Assembly (NCBI RefSeq): GCF_002022005.1
Contig: NZ_CP017258.1
Location: forward strand, 1,178,001 to 1,242,000
Reading direction: 5' to 3'
Origin: Campylobacter pinnipediorum subsp. caledonicus
Lineage (GTDB): Bacteria; Campylobacterota; Campylobacteria; Campylobacterales; Campylobacteraceae
Length of the DNA: 64,000 bases
This document shows, one piece after another, positions 7,246 through 16,535 of this stretch. The number at the start of each line of letters is the position of its first letter. Position 1 is the first letter of the stretch. The notes under the pieces are model-generated. The model saw only the letters and a program-made list of their open reading frames with translations. It made no database searches and was not told the origin of the DNA. The translations under genes and the position numbers were made by a program.

Positions 7246-9970
7246 ATGCTACAAAATGCATTAAAAACTGTATTTATCTTACTAATGTCTATCATAACAG
7301 CAAATGCTTTAGATAGTATAGAACTTGATAAAGTAGAAGCAATAGGAAAAGAAGAAACTTATTTTAAATCTAAAGCAGTAAGCACGAGAGATTTTAATGA
7401 AAAAAAGTAGTAAAAACATAGATGATGCAGTAAGAAGTATTGCTGGTGCTTTTACAAATATAGATAACACACAAGGAACGATAAATATAAATATAAGAGG
7501 AATGAGTGGTCTTGGAAGAACAAATATGATGATAGATGGTGTTACTCAAACTTTTTATTCAACCTCTTCTGACAACGGTAATCTAAACGGAGGAACATCT
7601 ACTTTCGGGGTCATGATAGATCCAATATTTTTAAAATCAATAGATGTTGAAAAAGGTAGTTTTAGCGGGAAAGGTGGAGCAAATTCACTAATGGGTTCAG
7701 CCAATATGAGAACTGTTAGAGTTGATGATATTATAAAAGATAATAAAAATTTCGGATATATTTTAGACACTCATTTTGGAAACAATTCCATCGGACAAAG
7801 GTATTCTGGACTCATAGCTTTTAAAGAAAAATTTAATACTTTTTATATTGGTGGATTATTTGGATACAGCAAGAAAAAAGGTTTCACAAAGTTTTAGAGT
7901 TGGAGGAGGAGACAATGTAGAAGGAGAAACTTTTCAGCCAAAACTAGACGATGATGGAAATATACAAAGAGATCCTTCGGGTGATATCATATATCTAGAT
8001 TCAAAAGGAAATGAGCATTTTATATCTGGTTTTCCTCCATACAGTCCAGAATCTTTGAGTCAAAAACCAAAAAGCACATTAACAAAATTAGAATACAAAG
8101 ATGAGTTGAGCAACATTATATTATCATACAGAAACTATAAAACAGCTCTAGCAGGAAGAAAAGTAAAACAAGATAATTATCAACTAGAATACAATCTAAA
8201 TCCACAAGATATAAAACAATTAGATTTTAATTTATTATATGCAATCAACACAGGGGAACAAATATACGCACCACATTCTAGATTTGCCGGAGTTGAATTA
8301 TTAAAAAATATAAAAACAAAAAATATCGGAAAAACAATAGATATAAGCAATACTTTTACCCATGATTTTAAATCTGATTCGAATTTAAAAACGACAATAG
8401 GTGTAAATTTATTAAAAAATGAATATAAAAAGAGCAGACACCCATCTGAATTAAATTTCATTGAAGATAGCCTCAAAGATGCTATAGGTATTGCGGCTAG
8501 TAAATCAGGACGCGAAGCAAATACTCTTTATCCGGAAGGCGAGCAAAAATTTAATACAATTTATATAGATAATGAATTAAACAATGGCCCTTTTACGTTT
8601 AATATGAGTGTTAATTACTCAAAAAATAAATTTAAAGGAGAAAAATATTATTATTATGGATTAGATAATGATGATATTGGGATACAATATCTAAAAGATA
8701 GATATGGGGAAGATTTATTAACATCAAATGATCCGGATAAAAAAGCTATATTAGAAAAGTATTATGAATTTGACTCTGATGTATATCAAAACACATTAAA
8801 AAGAAATAAAGCAATCAACGATAAAGATTATAAAAATCCTATATTAAAATATTTTAGATGTCCAAATAGTAGACTTTGTAAAGTCCAAGATGAGAGTATA
8901 GAAAATTTTTTAACCCCTATACAAAAAGAAGTTAATGGAGGGTCTAGGAATAAAATTACAGAACTAGATAATGAAAAAATGTATGACAATGGCTCACATA
9001 AACATTTTAACTATTCATTTGGTGCTTCTGTATACATAAATGATTTATTTAGCCCGTTTGTTAATTATTCAAAAACACATAGAGAGCCAAATATAAAAGA
9101 GATGTTTTTTTCTGATCTTGGGCATTATGGTGTAAACTCGAAATTAAAACCCGAAACAGCCACAACAAAACAGATAGGTTTTAATTCATTTAAGGATGGA
9201 TTATTTACAGAAGATGATGAATTTGGGCTAAAATTTATTAGGTATAAAACTGAAATAAAAGACTATATTCACAATGTAAGATACAAAGAACCACATATAA
9301 TAAGCAACTATCCATACATAAAACACTATAATTTTGAAAAATTAGTAACAATACAAGGGTATGAAATAGAAGCAAGTTATGACAATGGAACTTTTTATGC
9401 AAATCTAGCATACTCAAGACAAAAAACAAATCAACCATTAAACTTTACAGACTCTAGCCCTAGAGTTGATGAGTCCAAAAGCGATACTGAGATAGATTTC
9501 CAAGGATATGGTCTTACAAAAATAACAATATTGCCAAAAGATTATGCCACTTTAGATATTGGAACAAGATTTGGAAATAAAAAATTTACATTGGGCAGTA
9601 CAATAAAATACTATGGAAAGAGTAGGATTACTTCTAATACCGTAGAAACTCTTTATTGTGATGGAACCGTGATAAAAAAAGGAGATACAACACAAAATCC
9701 AATTTGTGGAAATGTAAAAAAGAACAAGAAATAAACAGACAACCTTTTATTTTTGACCTTTACACTATTGCAAATATAAGCAATAATTTAACAATAAAAT
9801 TTGAAATTAAAAATCTTTTTGATAAAAAATATATAAACCCGCTTGATTCAAATAATGACTCAGCTGGTCAGTTTATATTTGACCTTGGTGTTGGAGACAC
9901 TTATCAATTTGCAAACAATAACTTTGCAAGAGGAAGGACGGCAATGATGAGTATAAACTATAAATATTAG
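7246..9970 (+). pseudogene. TonB-dependent outer-membrane receptor, frameshifted at three A tracts
   Basis: This reads as one receptor gene of about 900 codons in three reading frames. It starts at ATG 7246 after AAAGGA, with a signal peptide ending ...SIITANA. The plug domain follows (NIRGMSGLGRTNMMIDGVTQ, TonB-receptor signature), then the 22-strand barrel, ending in a final beta strand at 9970. Frame breaks occur at A7 (7400-7406, one base too many), A6 (7874-7879, one too many) and A6 (9716-9721, one too few), and protein similarity runs continuously across each. The neighbours exbB-exbD-tonB match the C. jejuni ctuA (Cj0178) iron-uptake locus (recalled), so transferrin, lactoferrin or haem iron is a likely ligand class. 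It may be a pseudogene, a slippage-switched gene or a sequencing artefact. Confidence 0.85.
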
Positions 9971-10038
9971 TTATATATTTTATATTGACAATAAATATCG
10001 TAATTGATATAATACGCAAAAATGACTTGGAGGAATTT

Positions 10039-10458
10039 ATGGAGTTTTTGAAAGAAAATATAGACTATTTTATTATTGCTATACTAGGTTTTATGAGCTT
10101 TTTGGTTGTATGGTTTACAATAGAAAGACTTTTATTTTATAAAAACATTAATTTTGAAAACTATAAGAGCAAAGATGAACTAGAAGAAAGTTTAACAAAT
10201 CACTTAACAACTCTTTATATAATATATTCAAATGCTCCTTATATAGGTCTTTTAGGAACTGTTGCTGGTATCATGATAACATTTTACGATATGGGTATGA
10301 GTGGCGGAATAGACACGAAAAGTATAATGGTTGGTCTGTCTTTAGCACTAAAAGCAACAGCATTTGGTCTTTTGGTGGCGATACCTACACTTATGATTTA
10401 TAATGGTTTTATTAGAAAAGTTGATGTTATGATGAATAGATATAAGGCAATGCAGTGA
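10039..10458 (+). CDS. exbB: ExbB proton-channel protein of the TonB system
   Basis: A 139-residue inner-membrane MotA/TolQ/ExbB family protein with three membrane segments and the conserved YIGLLGTVAGIMITFYDMG stretch (about residues 74-92). With ExbD it forms the proton-driven motor that energises TonB. The ATG at 10039 follows GGAGGA. It overlaps exbD by four bases. This is the short ExbB type, distinct from the TolQ-like copy at 56.8 kb. Confidence 0.92.
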   Translation: MEFLKENIDYFIIAILGFMSFLVVWFTIERLLFYKNINFENYKSKDELEESLTNHLTTLYIIYSNAPYIGLLGTVAGIMITFYDMGMSGGIDTKSIMVGLSLALKATAFGLLVAIPTLMIYNGFIRKVDVMMNRYKAMQ

Positions 10459-10835
10459 GTTTACCTAAAAAAGAGGGATTAAACGTAATCCCACTAATTG
10501 ATATCATGTTGGTTTTACTTGCTATTGTTTTAAGTATCTCTACCTTTATAGCTCAAGGAAATATACCAGTAGATCTACCAAGTAGCGAGAGTGCGACACA
10601 AAATAAAGAAGACAATAAAATAACTGTAACCATAAATAAAGACAATGAGTTTTTTATAGAAGATGAAAAAATAGCAGAAGATGAGCTACAGCAACGCTTA
10701 AATGAAATAGATCAAAAGACTTTGATTCAACTAAAAAGCGATAAAGAAAGCAAGTTTGAAATGTTTGTAAAAATAATAGATATATTGAAAGAAAAAAATC
10801 ATGAGAATTTTGCAATTACAACTCTCAAGGAGTAA
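10455..10835 (+). CDS. exbD: ExbD protein of the TonB system
   Basis: A 126-residue single-span inner-membrane protein with a periplasmic domain. The segment NVIPLIDIMLVLLAIVLS (about residues 10-27) carries the conserved Asp of the proton pathway (D17). The GTG start at 10455 overlaps the exbB stop. It is followed by tonB, completing an exbB-exbD-tonB set directly behind the TonB-dependent receptor. Confidence 0.92.
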   Translation: MSLPKKEGLNVIPLIDIMLVLLAIVLSISTFIAQGNIPVDLPSSESATQNKEDNKITVTINKDNEFFIEDEKIAEDELQQRLNEIDQKTLIQLKSDKESKFEMFVKIIDILKEKNHENFAITTLKE

Positions 10836-11586
10836 AAAGTGTAATCTGGGCGGATTTTGTGTATCTGCTCTATTCCATGCTGTTTTATTTACAGCCTTGA
10901 TACATTTTCATTCCGAGATAAAACATACAGGCAAAGAAAAAATCATAAAAATAAGTTTAGGAACTTTTAATCCAGCTCCAATACCACCTGCTCCAACACC
11001 TACTCCACCGGCACCACCACAACCTAAACCAGAACCTGTAGTAAAACCAGAACCAATAAAACCTAAACCCATAGAAAAACCTAAACCAAAAAAGATAGTT
11101 AAGAAAAAGGTTGAAAAACAACCTGTTCCAAAACCTATACAAAAACCAATTGAAAAACAAGAAGAAGTTGTTGAAGAAACAACAGCTGAAGCAACAGTAG
11201 AACCGCAGGCAACATCAGCACCTTCAGCAACAAACAATAGCAACTCTTCTGCTACTACAAGTTCAAATGCTGCACCAACGATAAAAGAATTTAACTTTGC
11301 TACATCTGCAGGAGATGAGAGATTTTCTAAAATTCAAAGAGAAATTTACAAAAAACATAAAGATAATTATCCAAAAAATGCACAAAAAATGAGAAAACAA
11401 GGTATCGTTGAAGTTAGTTTCTTACTTAAAAAAAGCGGTGCAGTTGAAAATATAAAAGTAGTTAGTAGTTCAGGGATTGATATACTTGATAATGCAGCTA
11501 TGAAAACAATCAAACTAGCATCTAAATATTTTCCAATATTAGACGAAGATTATCTTATAAAAATCCCAATGAAATACAAACTATAA
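10801..11586 (+). CDS. tonB: TonB energy-transducing protein
   Basis: About 261 residues: an N-terminal membrane anchor (about residues 19-37), a long Pro-rich spacer with repeated Pro-Lys and Pro-Glu pairs (about 58-122), an Ala/Ser/Thr linker, and a C-terminal TonB domain (about 175-261, RKQGIVEVSFLLKKSGAVENIKV). It transmits proton-motive energy to outer-membrane receptors. The ATG at 10801 overlaps exbD by 35 bases and lacks an ideal ribosome-binding site, so the exact start is uncertain. Since the adjacent receptor is broken, it may serve receptors encoded elsewhere. Confidence 0.88.
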   Translation: MRILQLQLSRSKKCNLGGFCVSALFHAVLFTALIHFHSEIKHTGKEKIIKISLGTFNPAPIPPAPTPTPPAPPQPKPEPVVKPEPIKPKPIEKPKPKKIVKKKVEKQPVPKPIQKPIEKQEEVVEETTAEATVEPQATSAPSATNNSNSSATTSSNAAPTIKEFNFATSAGDERFSKIQREIYKKHKDNYPKNAQKMRKQGIVEVSFLLKKSGAVENIKVVSSSGIDILDNAAMKTIKLASKYFPILDEDYLIKIPMKYKL

Positions 11587-11601
11587 TAATTATATTTTTT
11601 G

Positions 11602-11634
11602 CATATAAGCTTATTTTTATTTTAAGCTTATATG
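11602..11634. terminator. Hairpin between tonB and the MIP18 gene
   Basis: A 12-bp perfect stem (CATATAAGCTTA / TAAGCTTATATG) with a 9-base T-rich loop lies between convergent genes. The 3' T tract is weak on both strands, so it is a terminator candidate by position and stem length. Confidence 0.55.
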
Positions 11635-11659
11635 TAAATATCAAATTATTTTAAAATTT

Positions 11660-11947
11660 CTAACCTAGCTTTGCTTTAACCTCATCGCTAGCCATAGTTA
11701 CATTCCACTGTGGTTCCCAAACCAAATTTATATCACACTCTTTTACTCCATCTACCCTCATAACAGCATCTTCTACCCAATTAAGTATAAGTTCGTGTAA
11801 AGGGCATGATTTGGTAGATAAAGTCATTGTAACTTTAGCTTTTCCTTCATCACAAGAAACATCATATATAAGACCCAAAGAGACTATATCAAAACCAACC
11901 TCAGGATCAACTATTTTTGAAAGCTCGTTATAAATTTTATCCTTCAT
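11660..11947 (-). CDS. MIP18/DUF59-family Fe-S assembly-type protein
   Basis: A 95-residue protein with the DUF59 signature IVDPEVGFDIVSLGLIYDV (about residues 12-30) and the conserved Cys in TKSCPLHELI. The family includes SufT, PaaD and MIP18, which take part in Fe-S cluster assembly or transfer. A role in maturing a metalloprotein here is inference. It overlaps the end of the upstream membrane-protein gene by 11 bases and is the last gene of the three-gene operon. Confidence 0.85.
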   Translation of the reverse strand: MKDKIYNELSKIVDPEVGFDIVSLGLIYDVSCDEGKAKVTMTLSTKSCPLHELILNWVEDAVMRVDGVKECDINLVWEPQWNVTMASDEVKAKLG

Positions 11948-13115
11948 TTTTTACTCCAAATTTTGTAAATTTAAATATATGCAATGTGTTAACACAAACC
12001 AAAAAAATACTAAAAAACAAAAATAATATTGATATTTTCAACCAAAAAAATGACAAAAATATAGCAAATAAATTAAGCCTAAAAGCTGAATATGCTATAT
12101 TTTTTTTAACCATATCATCAAGAAGTGGAACATCTTGTTTTCCAACAAATGGTGAAATATAATGATACCAAACCAAAAAAGGAACTATTTTATAAAAATG
12201 AGCAACTACAAAAGGATATAAAAATCCATAAGCTATTATAAAAACACTATAAGAATTGTCAAATTTATCAAAACCAAAACAAAAAACAATTAAACTTATA
12301 AATGACAAAAATAGATTTAAATTCCAATAATCAAAAGCCTTTCTAGCTCTATTTTTAAGTATCAAAATAGCCTGAACAACAAAAAGTAAAAATGAAATTA
12401 TTATCATTATTGCAGAAATTTCAACATTCCAAAAAACAAAAAAGCCAGACAATATATAAGTTGTGATAGATATCTTTGAAATCAAAAAATTCACTTTATG
12501 GGACAAAGCAAACATAGGCAAAAGAACACTTCCTGCACCAACAATTACAAAAAATATAAATCCAATAACAAAATATATATGATAGTGAAGCATAAGCTCA
12601 AAATCCAAACTTACTTTACCAGCAAAAATCAAAGCCAAAAAAAGACCAAAAATAAGCCCCAATATCAAAAACAAAGATGAAGCAAATAATGAAAAAGAGG
12701 CAAAGCTTCTTTTATTGCTCTTTAAAAAACTAAGAAAAAAAGTGATAGCAAAAAACAAAAGAGAGGAAAATAGTATCTTTGAGCCAATATGCAAAAACTT
12801 ATTATTTGCAAACACCATACCAGCAGAAAAAAATAAAAGAGATGTGGCATATATAAATAAATTTAAATATGCCCCTTTTATGCTAAAAAATGCACTCTCC
12901 AATATAACCGAGGTTAGCTGATATAAAGCGCCTATAATAATACTTAAAACAAATCCAACAAAAAATACATGAAAAAAACCAGCGGTATTTAAAGATGTCA
13001 ATGCATCAAAATCAGCATAAAAAAATAAAAAAATGCTAATCAACAAATAAAATAAACCTACCAAAAAATATCCACCTACCAATCTAAATGGTGGAGCAAA
13101 TGTATTTAATATCAT
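11937..13115 (-). CDS. Polytopic membrane protein with conserved-looking histidines (NnrS/haem-copper-like?)
   Basis: A 392-residue, very hydrophobic protein with about 12 membrane segments and no close family I can name with certainty. Histidines lie inside or beside hydrophobic segments (H49, H177, H179, H206, H306, H318), in contexts such as FFHVFF, LHYHIYF and VWYHYISPF, which would fit haem or metal ligation. NnrS proteins and haem-copper-oxidase subunit I-like proteins show similar layouts and occur with DUF2249 and DUF59 genes in denitrifier-type clusters (established association, applied by inference). It starts 3 bases after the DUF2249-like gene. Confidence 0.7.
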   Translation of the reverse strand: MILNTFAPPFRLVGGYFLVGLFYLLISIFLFFYADFDALTSLNTAGFFHVFFVGFVLSIIIGALYQLTSVILESAFFSIKGAYLNLFIYATSLLFFSAGMVFANNKFLHIGSKILFSSLLFFAITFFLSFLKSNKRSFASFSLFASSLFLILGLIFGLFLALIFAGKVSLDFELMLHYHIYFVIGFIFFVIVGAGSVLLPMFALSHKVNFLISKISITTYILSGFFVFWNVEISAIMIIISFLLFVVQAILILKNRARKAFDYWNLNLFLSFISLIVFCFGFDKFDNSYSVFIIAYGFLYPFVVAHFYKIVPFLVWYHYISPFVGKQDVPLLDDMVKKNIAYSAFRLNLFAIFLSFFWLKISILFLFFSIFLVCVNTLHIFKFTKFGVKNEG

Positions 13116-13118
13116 GTC

Positions 13119-13451
13119 TTATCCGTGGCAAATTTGTTTTGTTTCAAAATTTGGTAAAGAAGCATTTTGTTTTAATGTAAAGATAAGTTTAACTTCACCA
13201 TTTTCCAAATCTTCACGCTCTATATCAAATTTATCTTCAATCTTTGGTATAAGCCCAACTGGAAATTTGTGATTTATCATTATGATTTTTGTATTTTTGT
13301 CTTTAACTAGATTCAAAGCAACCATGGCATTTACCATAGGCTCGGGAGGCATACATTTTCTTGAATCAAAACCTATAAAATCATCTTTTTTATAAAAACT
13401 AACACTTGCACCTTCTGTTGCAAACTCTTGCCAACCATTAAAAAAACTCAT
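13119..13451 (-). CDS. DUF2249-like small protein
   Basis: About 110 residues. The segment DSRKCMPPEPMVNAMVALN and the later HKFPVGLIPKIED match the pattern of DUF2249 proteins (D.R...PPEPM, then H.P..L). The family is found near NO and nitrite reduction genes and Fe-S repair proteins in many bacteria; its biochemical role is unknown. The ATG at 13451 is preferred because AGGAG lies six bases upstream; the ATG at 13454 is the alternative. It is the first gene of the operon, with its own promoter and palindrome. Confidence 0.7.
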   Translation of the reverse strand: MSFFNGWQEFATEGASVSFYKKDDFIGFDSRKCMPPEPMVNAMVALNLVKDKNTKIIMINHKFPVGLIPKIEDKFDIEREDLENGEVKLIFTLKQNASLPNFETKQICHG

Positions 13452-13457
13452 CATATA

Positions 13458-13490
13458 CTCCTAAATATTAAATAATTTAGGAGCATTATA
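13458..13490 (-). promoter_or_regulatory. Promoter and palindrome of the DUF2249 operon
   Basis: On the minus strand a TATAAT box (13485-13490) is followed at once by an inverted repeat, CTCCTAAAT-N8-ATTTAGGAG (13458-13483). The right arm contains the AGGAG ribosome-binding site. The repeat lies where transcription should start, so it could be a repressor operator. If transcription starts far enough upstream, it could also be an RNA hairpin hiding the ribosome-binding site. Confidence 0.5.
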
Positions 13491-13499
13491 CTCTTTAAT

Positions 13500-13537
13500 A
13501 AATTTTATTCATTGATTTAGCTCAATAAATAAAATTT
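13500..13537 (-). terminator. Long hairpin after yqeY
   Basis: Two 16-base arms pair at 15 of 16 positions around a 6-base loop, starting 4 bases after the yqeY stop. The stem is A/T-rich, with a U-rich 3' arm, and is the likely terminator that separates yqeY from the DUF2249 operon. Confidence 0.6.
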
Positions 13538-13541
13538 TAAA

Positions 13542-13985
13542 TCAAGATAGGAATTTTTTAGCCATATCGCTTATTCTTTTTGGGTCAGCACTTGCACCTA
13601 GTCTCTCTTTTGCTATCTTGATGACATCACCTAGTTTAGCTATACTGCAAGCACCAACCTCGGTTATAATTTTTCTTAAGTTGTCTTTTAACTCTTCATC
13701 GCTAAGCTGAGCTGGAAGATATTTGTTTATGATATCCATCTCGTTTTGCTCTTTTTGTGCAAGGTCTTCACGCTCACCCTTTAAAAAAAGCTCTTTAGCA
13801 TCATTTCTTTTTTTGATCTCTTTTTGCAATAAAGGCAATACCACATCATCTGTAAGCTCTATTCTATTATCAACTTCAACTTGCTTTAAAGCGGCATTAA
13901 GAGTTCTTAAAGTATCTCTTTTAAACTCATCTTTTTCTTTCATAGCTACTTTAATATCATCTAAAATTTGTTCTCTTATTGTCAT
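13542..13985 (-). CDS. yqeY: YqeY-family GatB-tail-like protein
   Basis: A 147-residue protein of the GatB/YqeY family: TIREQILDDIKVAMKEKDEFKRDTLR at the start, NRIELTDDVVLPLLQKEIKKR in the middle, and a C-terminal helical domain ending in DPKRISDMAKKFL. The C-terminal fold is shared with GatB and binds RNA in the amidotransferase. The role of stand-alone YqeY is not settled. It is probably co-transcribed behind the ppx/gppA-type gene (gap of 11 bases). Confidence 0.88.
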   Translation of the reverse strand: MTIREQILDDIKVAMKEKDEFKRDTLRTLNAALKQVEVDNRIELTDDVVLPLLQKEIKKRNDAKELFLKGEREDLAQKEQNEMDIINKYLPAQLSDEELKDNLRKIITEVGACSIAKLGDVIKIAKERLGASADPKRISDMAKKFLS

Positions 13986-13996
13986 TTTAACCCCTT

Positions 13997-14899
13997 TCAG
14001 TTTTTTAAAATTTTATCAAACTCACGCTTAAAATAAGCAACTACAATTCCCTCTCTAAGCCCATCATCTATAGTAATAATCTTAACGCTTTCATCTTTTA
14101 AAAGCTCTTTTAATAAAATCATACCGGCAACAACAAGCATTTTTCTATTTTTTCCAACAACAATATCAGCCTTATCATCACAAAGTTCTATTAACATCTG
14201 TTTTAAATCAGTAAAATCTTGTATATCCAAAGAACAACCATTTATCAAATTTGCATCATAATCATCATAATCAATCCCGAGCTTTAAAGCAGCCATAGTA
14301 GTAGCAACTCCGGATGTTAACACAATAAAATCTTTTTTAAATGATGACAAAAACTCCTTAGCCTGCTTAACAACGCTTGATACATTTTCGCTCATATCTT
14401 TTATAGTTTTAAACTCTTCAAAAAATGTAATAATACCAAATTTAAAACTCCTAAAAGTATTTCCATCACTTATCTCACTACTAGCTCCACCAAGATCTAT
14501 ACAAACATAGTTTTTATTAGGTATTTCAAGCCTATTTAAGGCATTTTTAACACCTAGATTTATATATCTAGCTTCACTATCTCCGCTAATAATTTGAAAT
14601 TTTATACCAAATAATTCTTGAATTTGTTTAAAGATGATATCTGAGTTTTTTGCTATCCTAAATGCAGCTGTAGCCACAGCTATATGCTCAAACAAAGAAA
14701 AATCAAACTCCTCTTTTGCAAGTTTTAAAGCATTAAAAATACGCTCTTTAGCCTCATCGCTAATTAGCATATTTTCACGAAGCCCTCTAGCACTTCCAAC
14801 AATAGCTTCAAAACTCTTTTCAACAAAACAAATTCCATTTTCGTGTTTTATAAGTGCTATTCTTAATGTATTTGAACCCAAATCAATACCTATAATCAT
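13997..14899 (-). CDS. Ppx/GppA-family phosphatase
   Basis: A 300-residue protein with the ASKHA-type phosphate loops GIDLGSNTLRIALI (residues 3-16), CIDLGGASSEI (about 132-142) and TSGVATTMAALKLG. The motif SGDSEARYINLGVKNAL is typical of exopolyphosphatase/pppGpp phosphohydrolases. It corresponds to the catalytic core without the extra C-terminal domain of E. coli Ppx. Whether it acts on polyphosphate or pppGpp cannot be told. It is divergent from the phosphate permease gene, which suggests a shared interest in phosphate. Confidence 0.88.
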   Translation of the reverse strand: MIIGIDLGSNTLRIALIKHENGICFVEKSFEAIVGSARGLRENMLISDEAKERIFNALKLAKEEFDFSLFEHIAVATAAFRIAKNSDIIFKQIQELFGIKFQIISGDSEARYINLGVKNALNRLEIPNKNYVCIDLGGASSEISDGNTFRSFKFGIITFFEEFKTIKDMSENVSSVVKQAKEFLSSFKKDFIVLTSGVATTMAALKLGIDYDDYDANLINGCSLDIQDFTDLKQMLIELCDDKADIVVGKNRKMLVVAGMILLKELLKDESVKIITIDDGLREGIVVAYFKREFDKILKN

Positions 14900-14960
14900 C
14901 CTTAACCTTTATAAAATTTTATTTTTGGTAAATTTTATCAAATTTCAATAAACATAAAGA

Positions 14961-14966
14961 TATAAT
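14961..14966 (+). promoter_or_regulatory. Putative -10 box of the phosphate permease gene
   Basis: TATAAT lies 31 bases before the TTG start, in the divergent gap between the ppx/gppA and pit genes. Confidence 0.45.
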
Positions 14967-14996
14967 CAACAAATATTTTTAAATCAAGGACACAAC

Positions 14997-16535
14997 TTGA
15001 CACGAGACAACCTGATAGCCTTTGTTATATTTATAATTACTATAGTATGCTTTTTTACGTGGGGAATCAACACTATACCAAATAGCAAATATTTTATATT
15101 TTTTATAGCAAGTCTTTTTGGTATATTTATGGCATTTAATATAGGCGGAAACGATGTAGCAAATAGCTTTGGAACTAGTGTCGGAGCAAAAACTTTAACA
15201 ATAAAACAAGCCCTTATAATAGCTGCTATATTTGAGCTAAGCGGTGCTGTTTTTGCTGGTGCAGAAGTAACAAATACGATAAGAAACGGTATCATAAACT
15301 TTTCAGATAAAAATGTAATACCGGAAAAATTTGTAGCCATAATGATGTCAGCACTTCTAAGTTCTGGGCTTTGGCTATTTTTCGCATCAAAAAAAGGACT
15401 TCCTGTCTCTACAACCCACTCGATAGTAGGTGGCATAGTCGGCGCTGGTATTATGATGGGTTATACAAGCTATGGCGCAAAAGAAGCATTTGAAATGGTA
15501 ACTTGGAGCGAAATAGGCAAAATAGCAATAAGCTGGGTCATCTCACCACTAATGGGCGGTGTGTTATCATTTTTAGTATTTGGCTATATCAAGAAAAATA
15601 TCATAAATCCCACAAGACAACTTAGAATTTCAATTAAAACACTAAAAAAAGAGAGAAAAATCTTTAAACGTAACTTCATAAAAGAACTAAAAACAAAACC
15701 GGAAAGTGAACAAATAAAAACACTTTCAAACATGATTTTAATCGATGAAGATGATACAAAAAGCACAAAATACAGCGAATACAGATCGCAAATTAAAGCA
15801 ATGAAAGAGAGAGAAAAACAGATAGACTCCTTTGCTGCGATGAAAAAACATATCCCATTGATAGCCGGTTTTGCTGCGATGGTTATATCATCCATGATGA
15901 TTTTTAAGGGCTTAAAGAATATAAATTTAGATATAAGCATAATACAAAGCATATGGATACTCTTTGTTATAGGTGTTTTAGCATATCTTGCCAGTTTTGC
16001 ATTCATTAAAGTAATGAATAAAAATGATGCCGAAAAAAGCATAAATCGTGTATTTTCTTGGTTTCAAATTTTTACAGCTTCATCGTTTGCATTTTCACAC
16101 GGAGCAAACGATATAGCAAACGCAATCGGCCCTTTTGTTGCGATACTTGATGTATTGAAAACAGGGGTTATAAACAAAGCTTCTACTATACCTAGTGTTG
16201 TTATGATTACTTTTGGAATTTCTTTAGTTGTTGGTTTATGGTTTTTAGGAAAAGAAGTTATCTCCACTATAGGCTCCAAACTTGCCGAAATTTTACCAAC
16301 AACCGGATTTAGCGCTGAACTTGGTGCTAGTATGGTTATACTTCTAGCAACAAAATTTGGAATTCCGGTAAGCTCAACACATATACTTATAGGTGCTGTA
16401 TTAGGAATAGGCATAATAAACAAAAACGCAAACTGGGCCATGGTAAAACCAATACTTCTAGCTTGGGTTATAACACTCCCTGCTTCGGCTATACTATCTG
16501 GTGCATTTTATTTTAGTGTTTTAAAATTTTTATAA
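14997..16535 (+). CDS. Inorganic phosphate transporter, PiT family
   Basis: A 512-residue inner-membrane permease. The duplicated PiT signature is visible as GGNDVANSFGTSVGAK (about residues 50-65) and SHGANDIANAIGPF (about residues 364-377), each followed by membrane helices with the VSTTHS/VSSTHI motif. A large cytoplasmic charged loop (about 200-285) splits the halves. The TTG start follows AAGGA. It overlaps the convergent selU gene by six bases. PiT proteins move metal-phosphate with protons or sodium. Confidence 0.92.
   Translation: MTRDNLIAFVIFIITIVCFFTWGINTIPNSKYFIFFIASLFGIFMAFNIGGNDVANSFGTSVGAKTLTIKQALIIAAIFELSGAVFAGAEVTNTIRNGIINFSDKNVIPEKFVAIMMSALLSSGLWLFFASKKGLPVSTTHSIVGGIVGAGIMMGYTSYGAKEAFEMVTWSEIGKIAISWVISPLMGGVLSFLVFGYIKKNIINPTRQLRISIKTLKKERKIFKRNFIKELKTKPESEQIKTLSNMILIDEDDTKSTKYSEYRSQIKAMKEREKQIDSFAAMKKHIPLIAGFAAMVISSMMIFKGLKNINLDISIIQSIWILFVIGVLAYLASFAFIKVMNKNDAEKSINRVFSWFQIFTASSFAFSHGANDIANAIGPFVAILDVLKTGVINKASTIPSVVMITFGISLVVGLWFLGKEVISTIGSKLAEILPTTGFSAELGASMVILLATKFGIPVSSTHILIGAVLGIGIINKNANWAMVKPILLAWVITLPASAILSGAFYFSVLKFL

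Noticed and set aside
7848-9734. Treating the large middle part of the receptor as an independent gene
   Set aside because: Its putative TTG start has no ribosome-binding site and its first residues continue the upstream frame across an A6 tract.
10908-11243. Minus-strand frames rich in Gly, Phe and Trp opposite tonB
   Set aside because: Composition is the antisense of the Pro-rich TonB spacer; no start signals.
12498-12921. Short plus-strand frames opposite the 392-residue membrane protein
   Set aside because: Both are antisense shadows of a strongly hydrophobic, operon-embedded gene and show biased Lys/Asn/Gln composition.
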